A model generated the notes under the pieces. It was not told the origin of the DNA. It worked only from the letters and a program-made list of their open reading frames with translations, and searched no databases. The position numbers and the translations under genes are program-made. Positions 24,472 through 36,240 of a DNA stretch of 64,000 nt are shown in pieces. The DNA lies in NCBI GenBank assembly GCA_022836615.1, contig MU405232.1, positions 248,001 through 312,000 of the forward strand. Reading direction: 5' to 3'. This stretch comes from Annulohypoxylon bovei var. microspora. Its lineage: Eukaryota > Ascomycota > Sordariomycetes > Xylariales > Hypoxylaceae. Within the stretch, counting starts at the first letter, position 1, and every line of letters begins with the position of its first letter.

Positions 24472-27400
24472 ATAGGTACCAAGGCAGGTGTTCAGCAATT
24501 GTGATATGAGCTTCGAAGCGACGATAAACTTAACAGGCTGAACCTTTGATGTCCTGGTAATATTGGATATCACGAAATGGGACATATCCTCTGCCGCCGA
24601 CACATGTCGTTAGGTGGACCCCCCTCTTCTCTTGATTCACAGCCGTGATAGCCGTCTGAATTCAAGGGGGGTTAAGTTCATTGGAATCGCCCGATCCGAC
24701 TTTGATAAGGCATCAAACGTCAAGGTTACAAATTCCTGGCATAGCAACCAGGGCTACCTTTTCCAAAGTGAGAAATCCTGGGTTGACACCTTGGAGTGTG
24801 GAGAAGATCAGAACCACGAGCTACCTAGCTCTGTCTTCGCGGGGTATTGTTCAACCCCGCATAGCCCCTTATTGGTTAGCCCTGCGAACTGGCGAGTTAT
24901 CTTGCGGTTTATCGAGAGCGCTATAATTTTTGGTGTTGGTTTCAACGTATCGTTCAGGTCTAAAGAAATAGTTAAGGAACTACGCAAGAGACGCGAGCAA
25001 CCTCATAAAAAGCGTTGGAAACGAATCGCGGAAAAGGTGCGTCCCGCGGAAAAGCTCGTTCGGACCAGGAGGGGCATCCTTGGCGCTATAATGACCGTCG
25101 CTGATGTGATGACGGCAAGGTAGTGATTCAGCCTCCAGTAACTCCAAGAAGGATGTTCGCTTGACTGTCTTGTACGTAATAGCACACAACAACCGGCAGG
25201 ACTATTTGTAAAGAGACCGCTCGCAGCTAAACAATTCACGTTACAACGGGGAAAGCTGCCAGGGACGTGAAAACGTGCTCGATTGCATCAATACAACCCA
25301 TACCTTTTTATTTACTAAAACATACCTAATGCCAAGATATCGTCGCCTCGGATTCCACAATAGCATAACATTAGGAACAGCAGCTTTGCTCGCATGCATC
25401 GGTCTCGATTCGAGAGTTCCTTGTGCGACGAGATACATAGATGGTTTTGAATCTAGCTAGCGACAATGGGTCGGGTCGGCAAACTCGAATCGGTATGAAG
25501 TTCTCCATCGTACGAAGACGCTTTGATACATGGCAGGTATTATATAAAATGGTTTCACAGCATAGACCGGTCTAGTTCTCCGCCAGGTGATTCTGAATCG
25601 GGGGGTTCGGAGAGAGACTTGAAGCGAACCCATACCTTCGGAAGTACCTACCTAAACCAATAGCCTCACGACATGAGCACGTATGCCGACCGAGATAGAC
25701 GACCTCTGGTAATGTAATGGGTATTTCTGCAAACTAATAAATGTAGGATGATAGGCTTAGCTGTCAACCAAGGGCACTCCCGTCTCGTCTATGCACAGCG
25801 TCTGGCTTTCACTGTAACGGCATGCAAGATCATATCCTCTAACGGCGACCCGGGATTTGCGGCGGCAGCGTTCACGTGCATCTGCGATTTGTCCAGCGTC
25901 AGCACTCACCGAGTTGGATCTTCTATATTGTATGTCGCATGTCTCCTCTTTTCTTAATGTCTATTAGAATGGCGCCTAGGCGACACGAGCTCTACGAACT
26001 CTCGGGACTGGACTTTGCCTTTGGCCGTGGCGAAATTGTCGTCGTTCCTTAAAGCTCGGGTACAGAGACCGAGACGGAAACAGAGCAGAGCTGCAGCCGT
26101 GACGGCATTACAGATTTGCGCGCGCTATCTCGTTACTGGACAAGGGTTCAATATCTGACCTTCTAACTATGTAATGAGACAGGCGTCTTCATTGGTTGAT
26201 GGTTATCTGTTGATCTTTGGAGGGGAAACAACAGCACCCCTTGCCCATCCTGCGGCTTAATAGGAATGTACGTATTGTGTAGAGCGTTAGGCGCTATCTA
26301 TGGCATGCATTCTTGTCCCATCGCAACTCGCCTGCGATTTCGTCATGTCAAACATGTGGTTTTATGTGTAATTAAAACTTAGCGGCCCTCCAACAAGTTC
26401 TAACAAGACTACGGGTCAAGGATCCGAACCTCTTAACCTATCAAGCTCTCCGAGTTATCTTTCTCGGATCAGCTGAGTCTGCTGAAGTGAAAGCTCCATA
26501 TGTACCTATTTAGAGGTACTGTATGTGCACAACAGTAAGGCTGGGTATAATACTTGGTAGTTGAAGGTAAGATAGGTCCGATTAGGCATGAAAACACCCC
26601 TAAAGTCCTGACCGACTAATTATATAATGTCGGTCTTTTATCATACGTGATACTCCTTTCTAATCACCCGGGATGATTACCTACCGTTAGAAAAGTAGAG
26701 AACGGATCTGCTTCCGAAGTCGAATAGAACCTAGGACTACACGTAGAAGCTGGTTATAGGAGAGACTGTTATGTAAGTAAGTCTTAAGATGCAATGTCAA
26801 CCAACGATGCTCAATATTTTTACATAATTTGAATCATGCTAGCTAGTATTCAGTTTGCTCAGTTAGCGAAATAAGAAAAAAGAAAAAAAAAAGAAAAGCA
26901 AAATCTTTTCTTGACAAGCTGTACCGACTGCCATGAAATCAGCTTGTCATCTACCAGCTAAATTACCAGAGCCACTATGGCACTCGCCCCCGGAGCAAAA
27001 CTCGAGAAAAAAATTGAGTAGGAAGAAAAAACGTGATTAGCACCAGTCATATAAATGGACCCTGCACAATTCCCATTAGCTAACATTTCGAAGCCGTCTC
27101 CATTCGTTGAGTAACATTTGGTACATGGGAGATTTACATGGAATAGTGCCGCGTGCGTATAAGTGCGGGAACTGTATGTACCTACATTAAAAGAATAGAC
27201 TTGCACAATGCGTGTGATATTCGGTCAGGCTCCGATCTCGTCGCATTCCAGAACCAGACCGCATGATATATTAGGCCAATCAAGTTGGGGCGTCGTCCTG
27301 GTTTAAGTATTGGTCCTGATACCACATGCGATCAATCACGTATCAAACAGTCAGATCGGCGAATTATAACCCTGAAAAAAAGGCGATAAGAAAATCTGAA

Positions 27401-29536
27401 CGCTTGATTCGATTGATGAGAATTAAAGTCTATTGCCCATGCAGCGCATCAAAAAATCAACGTGACTTTCAACTTCCAAGCAACGTACAACCTGCTTCGA
27501 ATACAGGTTATCAAGAATCAACATGTATTGGCATTATGATGGATACAGCTACATCAATGCGTATATTACTATACTACTACTAGTTATACATAGTTACCTC
27601 CTATACATACTTTTCACCGCTCTCCGCATCAATCATGTGCAAGCTTGTAACTTTCTATTCGCTACAATACATCCATAGCACGTCCGATTTCGACCATGTC
27701 GCTTCACCATCTCCTCACCATGTTGGGCACATAATGGATCTATTCCGTGCCCTTACCTCCAGTCACCTTACTTGACCTATCCTAGTCCGAGCCTCTCTCC
27801 GATTTATTACTAATAAACTAACTCTGGATGTACTAGACTCTATTCCGGCCCTTAAAAAATTACAAAAAAAACCGAGCTCATCCACGCACCGGCCTGCCGC
27901 ATCCCTATTGGATTGTTCTTGTACAACCGGGTCCTTACTACATGCTACATGGATGTCTCTTTTAATGAATAAGGTACACATGTACATAGCATGATACCTA
28001 CCAGACATACATACATACAAAACCGCATTTGGGTGTCAGCCTCTTTTTGTTATGCTTACATTTTAATAATGTTAAACCTTACGTAGCTCTCCCGTATCTA
28101 TCTTGATACACACCTCAGCACATACACGCACGTGCGTCTATAAAGTTAAGATAAGAGATTTTTAAACAATGACTGGGTCGACGCAGGGTAGGTACTTCGA
28201 GGTTAAAGTTTCCTTAGTGTTTTCCAAGGTTAGTCTTTTCTAATAGTACATTCCACATTCCACATTCCACACTCTACCAAAAATAATTCGCTCGACTAAA
28301 TCCTCTTCAATGGATACTAGTACGTACTTAATCAGGCGAACTCGCTTTGGTTAGAGTCGATTAGATCAAAATACTACATGTAGTGTAGTCAAGTAGTCTG
28401 GTGGCAGTTCCCCGGATTTCACAAGAAAGGCCCCGGTTCCAATACCTCTTAATAGCCCGCCTGGCTCGTCATACCCTCCATGCCCTTCTCTTTACATACC
28501 TGTGTACATCCAATACCCCCATATCCATTCCTCTTTGATAGATATTGGATATACATATATGTGTGTATGTACGAATGTACCTACCTGACCTGGCCCTCCT
28601 TTTTTTTCTGCTCTCCCAACCTAAGAAGATTTTCAGTACCTTATTCTTCTTCTTTCTCGATAGGAATTTGAACGATCCACCGGGACCTATCATTTTGCCA
28701 TTCTCGCAACCCTAAGTATACAAATAAAATACTCTTTCCTGCTGGCTTATCATAAAGCTATGTGGAATTCCCAAGCGAAACCATCTCACTCAACCCTAAG
28801 CGGCTACCCATTTTCGCTTCGCATTGGACCCTGAAGTCTTTCATTCCCTTTCCTCGTCCCCCCCTTCCTCTAGGTGTCACCTTTCGAAGGGTACTTCCGT
28901 CAAGGTCCTCAATTCAAGGTTCGGGACTTTGCAGGCCTCTACCCAAATTCCCAGAATTCCCATCCGCAGTATATCCACTTTTCAGACTTCTAGATAGTCG
29001 AAAGATATTACGTGCCTGGCCGCTTCCCAAGCCCGGACAGACTGGACCTGCCACGACATCCAGCATTAGACCTACCGGCAAAATTAACCTCCTTGTACTT
29101 TTCTTTCCTTTTCTTTATAGTCACCTGAGCTCCTAATTACACGCTACCGACCTTACCTACCTTAATACCTTGTCTACTTCCTTTACCCACAATAGACAGG
29201 CCAAAATAAGACAAGACAAGACTATTGTCGAATACTGAAAACAGCTTCGACCCATACTCGATCCTTGAGTGGACGCCAAAGCACACCACAAGCCTATACT
29301 ATTACAACTTCTTCGATGGACGTATCGGCTCCCTCTTCCATCCCATAATTGCGACATTGGCCTTCTCGCTTCCTGTATCATTGAGACCTCACGCTTCATA
29401 TTCAGCTAGTTAGCGAGCTGCCTTGACTATCTCAACTCGTCTCTTTTTCAGCCATATCGACGACACTGTTTCTATCATCTATCGTGCAAAGGCTCAAAGT
29501 GTCTAGACCCTAAGTGGAAACTAGATCTACGACACC
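24472..29536. other. 5-kb gene-poor region and leader of nmrA
   Basis: No gene is supported. Contents include a perfect 7-bp inverted repeat GACCGAC/GTCGGTC near 26608-26633, a short ATTCCAC tandem near 28250-28270, A-rich tracts near 26870, and TAGG/CCTA runs. The C/T-rich 28450-29530 stretch, which happens to hold an open frame at 28762-29136, looks like promoter and long 5' leader of the nmrA gene. Confidence 0.4.
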
Positions 29537-31094
29537 ATGCCTTCTTCTAACCCCATCAACATTCGAACTGACTTAGTTTTTCGACCGGCATCGGGGGAAA
29601 ACGGCAATGCTTCTCCGAAATCTTCGGCGGCGCATAGTACAAGGCACAAGCACACGCGATCGTCGTACTCGGAAAGCTCACCTATTACAGCCATGTCGAG
29701 AAACAACTCTCTGACTTATCGACCCTTGAAACGGTCGACACCCTCACCAGATAAGACCATTGCTATCATAAATGCAAGTGGCCGCCAAGCCGCCTCGTTG
29801 ATCCGGATAGCTACTGCAGTAGGTTATAAGGTCCGCGCCCAACTGCGCAATCTAGAGGGAGTCATAGCGACTGAAGTCGCGACGAACCCGAATGTCACAG
29901 TTTTCGTCGGGGAGCTCTATATTCGAAATAAACCAGACGACAAAAGGGATGTCACCGTCCATGGACACCTCCCGGGGATTTTGGTTAACCACGCCCTGAT
30001 ATCGCAGCTCTTCAACGGCGCACAGCTGGCCTTTATCAACACTACTTTCTACGGCAATGAAACACAGATTGGAGAAGCGATTGCGGATGCTGCCAAGAAA
30101 GCCGGCGTCCAACATTACGTATATTCGTCTATGCCCGACCACGCTGCTTACAAACCAGACTGGCCCTCGCTACCGCTATGGGCGGCCAAACATGAGGTGG
30201 AAAAGTACGTGCGCAAGATAGGGTTACCGGCTACTTTTATCTACACCGGCATCTACAATAACAACTTTACATCGCTCCCCTACCCACTATTCTGCATGGA
30301 ACTACAGAAGGATGGTTCCTTCATATGGCAAGCTCCGTTCCATCCGAACGCTAAGCTTCCTTGGTTGGACGCCGAGCACGACGTCGGGCCGGCCATTATC
30401 CAGGTATTTAAGGACGGCCCGGAGAAATGGACCGGGAAACGGATAGCACTGGCCTACGAATATTTAACGCCACTAGAAGCCTGCAAGGCATTCGAGGAGG
30501 GAATTGGGAGACATGTCCGCTACAAACATGGGCCCATTGACCTAAAAGTTAAGATTCCGGAAGGCTATCGAGAACAGCTTGAGGCATTGGAAAAGCTCTT
30601 CTCTCCGAGCAATAACGACCCAGCTAAGCAGCCACCGTATTTTGGCGATGCGGAACTGGAGAAAAAATGCCCCGACGATGCCCTGAAGCTGTGGGAGGGG
30701 CCGAGAGGATTAGAAGAATACGCACGTGAGATCTTCCCATTGGAAGAGGAGGCGAATGGTATGACTTGGATGCGTGAGGGGCCAGACGCCCCTTCGTTCG
30801 AGGGCCCTGGGCAGGTTAATGAAGATGCGGAAGACGACGAGGCCGATGAGGGTGGAGACGATGAGTCTATAGACGAGGGCTTAATAATGGTAAGCAAGCT
30901 CGGCCACCTGCTCCCCAAATTTTCTCATAACGCAGTTTTTAAAACGAAGAGCATACGCAAGTTTTGGAGATACATACCTAAGATGCCCCCCGAAGCTCTC
31001 CACTCTGCCCGCCCTCTATCATCCGATATATGAATGCTAACTAGGAACTTGGTAGAGAGGACTCAAACGAGACGAGGAATCATGGCTAGCATAA
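29537..31094 (+). CDS. nmrA: NmrA-type nitrogen metabolite repression regulator
   Basis: This regulator family has a Rossmann fold that binds NAD(P) and restrains the GATA activator AreA/NIT2 when preferred nitrogen is present. The protein has a Ser-rich N-terminal tail, then TIAIINASGRQAASLIR (dinucleotide-binding loop, about residues 73-90), LAFINTTFYGNE, QHYVYSSMPDH, the ATFIYTGIYNNNFTSLPYP stretch and LPWLDAEHDVGPAI, all typical of NmrA. The C-terminal part is acidic (EDAEDDEADEGGDDE). The unspliced frame ends at 31033 (498 aa). I prefer a last intron 30890-31055 (GTAAGC start, GCTAAC branch, GGTAG end), after the codons GLIM. It adds RGLKRDEESWLA and stops at 31094, for 463 aa. The preference is inference from splice motifs and the charged, tryptophan-containing tail. 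Confidence 0.92.
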
Positions 31095-32727
31095 GTACTA
31101 TGCCATTACACGCATCACACGCACCACAGCCCTTCTGGCGACAAGGCACTTGACAATTGCATGGTGAAACCCTGTGCAAAATAAACTTGACGACCTGAGA
31201 ACGGATTTTAGAAATGGACATTGCTGTCGGACCTTACCACACGTTACTTAGCCAAGGCATTTGCATAGGACTGGTTGCGACTGCGGGTTTCTAGTTTGGC
31301 GTAGGTGAACTAGACAGCGCTGTTTGGACGACGAAAAAAGCATTTTAGGTTGATATGATTTACGGTGTTTGCATTTGAAAAAAAAGGGGTAGCGGCATCT
31401 GATGGTTAGCATTGATTTACTTTCTGGGGAGGGAAATGCGCAACCAAAGAACCATCAACATCAGGCGGATTCTGGGAAAATATCTCGGCTCATCTATTCG
31501 GCGTTTGGATCACAAAAGGTTGCTCGTGATAACTACTGAATTTCGGAGCATCTGAAGCGATCCGGGGTATCGGGATATCGAGGCGACTATTATTACCCAT
31601 ATTATAGGACGATATATATATAGGATTCACGTAGAGGAGAAGTGGGCTTCATTCGGAGTATATTTGCCACGTGCTAGGAGTTGGGAAAATGGCTGGCTCC
31701 CTAGGCCAAGTGTGTTCGAACGTGTGGAATATATATCATAAGGGGTATACTGAACCGATTGGTTCATAGCAAGATGCCATTTTTGAGGTAAGGGGGAATC
31801 ATGATGACTCATGTGGTTTTATACTAGGTATGGGCAGAATACCTGGGCTGGTTGGATGGGTTGTACATGCTTAGGTCAGCTAGATTCATCGAAGAATTTA
31901 CTGCAATGTTATTCTATGAACTATGGTTGCCGTCATGAGTTTGTGTACTTACGGTAGGTTACCGCTGTCTACAGGATTATCAACTTCCATCTAATCGTGT
32001 ACTACTGTACGGCTTAATCGTCATACTCAATTATGCCTCGCAGTCAAGAAGAGGAACAACCAATAATTTGTGTGGGCGAAAAGGGGGAATTCCGCCTAAG
32101 GCGTTTTTAATGCGGGAAAGCCCGCTTAGGAATTTCGACACATTTCGGTCCCGAGATCCTCTTCTGCGGAAGCCCCTTTCTCAGCGCTTGGTGGGAACCA
32201 TCATTTTAATATAATGTGCAATAGAATGGTCTATAAATTTTTAGATTTATAATTTTAAATCACTTCTTCCAATACGTCGTAACGTTAATGAGTTTTAGCA
32301 ATTTTTTGCAGGAAAATCGGAAACTTCTGCATCAGACTGGTGCTGTTAATCTGTCCTACAGATCATCATCCTTTCAAAATGTAGAAATACATGTAACGTA
32401 AGCTAAAAATGTTACATACGACATTCCTTGATGAAAGCCTGATTTAAAATACCTACCTAGAGAAAATAAAAAGTACGACACTGGGATTTGCTAGGCCTTA
32501 TCAACTAGGATGTAGAATAAATATGAGGCCAATGAGCTGCTTACTCCAAGTGCAAAGCCTCATAACACAGCCCAAAGGCACGAGCGAGCTTCACACCCAC
32601 CATCGGCCAAAGGCTTATGATAGGCTAGCGAGCATATAAAAACATGTCCATGCAATAAGCATTTCTAGACTTGAAGCGTACCTTTATAAAAACTAAAATT
32701 TCAACCGAAATAATTCTGACATCTACG
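31095..32727. other. Intergenic, no gene seen
   Basis: AT-rich 1.6 kb downstream of nmrA and upstream of the HET gene. No open frame with a recognisable motif. It ends with a TATA box close to the HET start. Confidence 0.45.
32635..32641 (+). promoter_or_regulatory. Candidate TATA box of the HET gene
   Basis: TATAAAA about 90 bases before the first in-frame ATG (32728), a normal spacing for a fungal promoter. The rest of the upstream DNA gives no stronger signal. Motif-only evidence. Confidence 0.3.
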
Positions 32728-34516
32728 ATGCCCCCTACTACAATGTCATCTAAACAACCAGTTTGCAACGAATGTCTTAAGTTAAACCTTACAGCATTCT
32801 TTCAAAGCGAAGACGTGGAGAAATATCCGTGGGTAAAAAAGCATCGTATTCCTATCAAAAGACCCGAGAAACAACCTGAGCAGACAGGCTGTGTCCTTTG
32901 TAATATCCTATCGCGCTCCACATTCACAACGGAACATTTGTCAGAAATGAAGACATTCAAACTCGACCAAAAGAGTTATGAGCTCAGAGCAATTGCATGG
33001 GGATCGGTATTCGATAATAGATATAGTTTCTACAGCACACAAGAAAAATACCTGCTAGTTCTGATAATTTTCCCTAGCCTTAACCAGGAGATACAAAAAG
33101 AGTGGCTTTATACTAGAATATCATATCTTACCACGCATAGAGGTTTTGCTATTCTCGAGCGCACCTCTGAGGGAAAGGAAGCCATACTAAGAGCTCCCCC
33201 CAATAGGTTCAACGCTCAGCAAAGTCTAACCTTAAGCCGGATCCCAGAACGCGAGAGTTGGTACAATATGCAGAATATTCCCGACTTGTATCTTATCGAC
33301 TGTCACAAGCTCACCGTTGTTGCCGCTACAATGCCGCTCAAATACGTAGCCCTAAGCTATGTGTGGTCGTCACCAAGTACTGAAGATACGGCTCATTGTT
33401 CCCGCCGTGGCGAAGACAACATGACGCTCCTTTTACCCGAGAACCTCCCCTTAGTCATCACAGATGCAATCACTGTAACGAAGTCCGTCGGCTTCCGGTA
33501 CCTTTGGGTCGATAAGTTCTGCATTAACCAACGCCAACCCGATGTAAAGCACAAGCAGATAGCGCAGATGGACGCCGTTTATTCGAACTCGGAGCTAACC
33601 ATCATCGCAGCCGCAGGCCAGGACGAGAATCATGGGCTCCCGGGGGTTAGCAGTTGTCCGCGCGCGGTGACACTTGTGGCGGAATTAGAAGGATCGAGAG
33701 TTCTCTGGTTCCAGAACCCTCAAGACTTGATTCAGAAATCGAAGTGGAATACAAGGGGGTGGACTTACCAAGAAGCATTCCTAGCGCAGCGGAGGCTCGT
33801 CTTCCTTGACGACCAGATATACTTCGAGTGCGATATCATGCTGTTCTGCGAGACGATACTGTGGCCACATTATATGGATCTGACAAAACCCATTTTTTGT
33901 GAACAAGAATTGAAAACAAAAGACGCCTTTGATATTTTTTATTACCTTGGAGGAATAATAGGTGAATACACGGCGCGCGAACTCCGGTACGACAAGGACT
34001 CGCTGTTCGCAATCGCCGGTATCCTACGCCGCCTAAGATTGTTCTCCTCCACGTCTGGGGCATCCCCACGAGGGTCAAAATCCCACATGAGAGCATATTT
34101 ATAGCGGGACTCTGCTGGGAGCACGTCCATAACTGTTGGGAGAGCTCGGGGAAACCCAGACGGAGGTTTGCGCCCCCGTCTTCTGTACTCCCGTCTTGGA
34201 CGTGGGCTGGGTGGGCTGGTCAGGTGGTATTCCGGACTGTCTGGCACTCCTTAGTAGGGAATACGATACGAGTACGTCAGTTCTGGCTAGAGGATGAAGA
34301 TGGTTATAGATCGACAGTGGACACCGTAGCGGAATCTGACCTAAATACAAGTTTTCCTTACCGGATTCTAGTCATCGAGACTTGGGCGGTACCACCCGAC
34401 AAGATACAATTTCAAGAAATGCCAGACGGTTCAGTGATTTGGAACGTGCATGGCCATGAGATGGAACGGTTGAACTTGTCAGAAGGACCGGGTTCGACGG
34501 AGGGCCATTTCACAAC

Positions 34517-34668
34517 AACCGCCAAACCGCCAATTCAATTGATTTACAGTGTATTTTGTGGCTTACACTGTATACGCACTGTATTTCCCCTTATAAGCTT
34601 AGGGGGCTTAGGGGCTATAATTATAAGGCCTTTAGCGCATACTGTTTTTCAGCCAATCAGATCGCGCA
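34517..34668 (+). repeat. Left terminal inverted repeat of the element
   Basis: Exact match over 152 bases to the reverse complement of 35181-35332. Divergence begins after GATCGCGCA: the left arm continues TTGTTTTAAATA and the right arm CTGTTTTAGATA. Confidence 0.9.
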
Positions 34669-35180
34669 TTGTTTTAAATACTTGTATTTTATTCAATCGC
34701 ACCGGCGCCAATACTTACTCATTCAACCTGATTTCAGGCTTATTTGAAAGCGCATTTTAAATCTAATTGAATGCAATCAATTACACTGTTTTAAACTTTA
34801 TGCGCATCGATTTATGTGGGTTTAAAAGGTTGAAAAACTGGCGCATACCTTAAGCAAATACAAAGAATGTTCAGCTGAAGGCAACCACGTGACGAGCATG
34901 ATCCGTGTAGTGGTCCGTGCTCATACGATTGGCTGGTAGGTGGTCCGTGCCAGTAAGGTCATGTGACCACGAATTCAATAACTTTTTGTATTTACTTATA
35001 GTATGTGGCAGCTTTCCAGCTTTTTGAACCCATCCAGTAGCTTGAAAACGCGATTTCTAATAATGAAAAACTAACCATTGAATAAAGCTCCGAGAGCGCT
35101 TTCGAATGAGAGAAAGAACAGCTTTAATGAAAAGGTATTGGCGCGGGCGCAATTGAATAAAGTACAAGTATCTAAAACAG

Positions 35181-35332
35181 TGCGCGATCTGATTGGCTGA
35201 AAAACAGTATGCGCTAAAGGCCTTATAATTATAGCCCCTAAGCCCCCTAAGCTTATAAGGGGAAATACAGTGCGTATACAGTGTAAGCCACAAAATACAC
35301 TGTAAATCAATTGAATTGGCGGTTTGGCGGTT
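35181..35332 (-). repeat. Right terminal inverted repeat of the element
   Basis: Reverse complement of the left arm. It ends GGCGGTT immediately before TCTTGCACTTGG, where HET C-terminal coding resumes. Confidence 0.9.
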
Positions 35333-35605
35333 TCTTGCACTTGGACCGGGGTAGGTTCCGAGGTCGAGCTGGCGAAAGAGCTGAAAAAGAAGGGCGGGCG
35401 GTGGCGTTGCATTTTATTAGGTAATTCCCCAAAAAACCCTGTTCTACTAATCCTCAGACAGGAGGTAAACGAAGATTTATGGGTGCGCGTTGGCGTGATG
35501 TTGTTGGCGCGGCAGGCACCGACGGGGTGGCCTATAGGAAATGAGAAAAGAATTCCTAACTATAGAGAAAGAAAACATCCTACAGAGGAATTTAGAATAA
35601 AATGA

Positions 35606-36240
35606 ACCTTTGCTCGCGATTTATATCGGGATGGATATTTCATGTAGAGTATCAGAGGGAGAATAAGGGGGAGTTGATGCATCTTAAGTTGTGTGTTAGG
35701 GGGACCAATTCTACAACGGGGTTTTATGTACCCCTATTTTCTAAGCATGTTTCATCAGTATTGTATCGTAATGCTCACCTGCCTACTATCGCCCGACGTA
35801 AAAATTCAATAAAATGCGTTAAAATGCAAAGGCAACAAAAAGAAAACGTACAACACCGGGGATTCGCTGGTCGTCACCGACCCAACTACTAGTCCAGCGG
35901 TAGCTAGCTTATCCCTATGGTCGTACGTGGAAGAAAGTGCTAGTATTATGGTATATGTATATTGCTTGCGTCTATAGGGCAGACTGGCCCAGTCGCGACA
36001 GACATATTATTTCCAACGCCCATAGACTGCGTGTTGCAAGAAGTACTCTATCGACGAGAGCTCAATGGGTCGTGGATTTAGCTAGAAATGCTATTGAAGA
36101 AATTATCTAGAGGGGAAATGACTCAATTTGATCGTACATCTCACCATCCCCCCCCCTTTTTTTTTTTTGATCAGAACCATCACTCATCCCTTCCTAGACC
36201 ACACAACTCAGAACCCCACCAGACACTGCTATATTGCCGC
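35606..36240. other. 3' region between the HET remnant and the 2OG oxygenase
   Basis: Convergent 3' ends. It contains two short open frames without motifs and a C/T homopolymer pair near 36150-36170. Nothing else is recognised. Confidence 0.45.

Larger units (their letters stand above)
34517..35332. mobile_element. 816-bp foldback/MITE-like element inserted in the HET gene
   Basis: The ends are inverted copies of each other. The 152 bases 34517-34668 match the reverse complement of 35181-35332 exactly as far as I can read, starting AACCGCCAAACCGCCAATTC. The next 50 or so bases of each arm still align with several differences, mostly transitions. The roughly 350-base interior has no open frame of note, so the element is non-autonomous. 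The outer TGG/CGG-rich tips are tandem copies of AAACCGCC. No clear target-site duplication is visible, so the superfamily is unassigned. Its position inside coding sequence, with HET coding on both sides, fixes the boundaries to within a few bases. The identical arms suggest a fairly recent insertion. Confidence 0.9.
32728..35605 (+). pseudogene. HET-domain (heterokaryon incompatibility) gene, broken by a frameshift and a mobile-element insertion
   Basis: HET proteins trigger cell death when genetically different hyphae fuse. The first ATG at 32728 opens a Cys-containing N-terminal part (CNECLKLNL, GCVLCNILS), followed by the HET core: KYVALSYVWSS, LPLVITDAITVTKSVGFRYL, WVDKFCINQ, QMDAVYSNSELTIIAAAG, and further on NTRGWTYQEAFLAQRRLVF. 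The frame then stops at 34104. However, the next frame carries the family continuation from about 34035-34047 (HVWGIPTRVKIP, AGLCWEH, LPSWTWAGWAG), so a 1-base deletion or 2-base insertion lies near 34020-34050. That second frame runs into an 816-bp element at 34517-35332. Beyond it the C-terminus resumes in another frame (SCTWTG, GGRWRCILLGNS, LWVRVGVMLLA) and stops at 35605. No intron could explain the frameshift in the available space. The allele is probably non-functional beyond a truncated HET domain protein, unless the frameshift is an assembly error. Confidence 0.87.

Noticed and set aside
24614..25123. 169-codon open frame after the second Zn2Cys6 gene
   Set aside because: No motif, no leader signals, and composition like the surrounding non-coding DNA.
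26400..26450. tRNA-like B box (GGTTCGGATCC) on the minus strand
   Set aside because: The T stem pairs poorly and no A box or acceptor stem is found at the right distance.
28762..29136. 124-codon open frame upstream of nmrA
   Set aside because: C/T-rich leader composition, Pro/Ser/Leu-rich protein, no motif; likely 5' UTR.
34556..34747. Open frame in the element's left arm, repeated on the other strand at 35057-35293
   Set aside because: The two frames match because the arms are inverted copies; it is not a transposase and has no motif.
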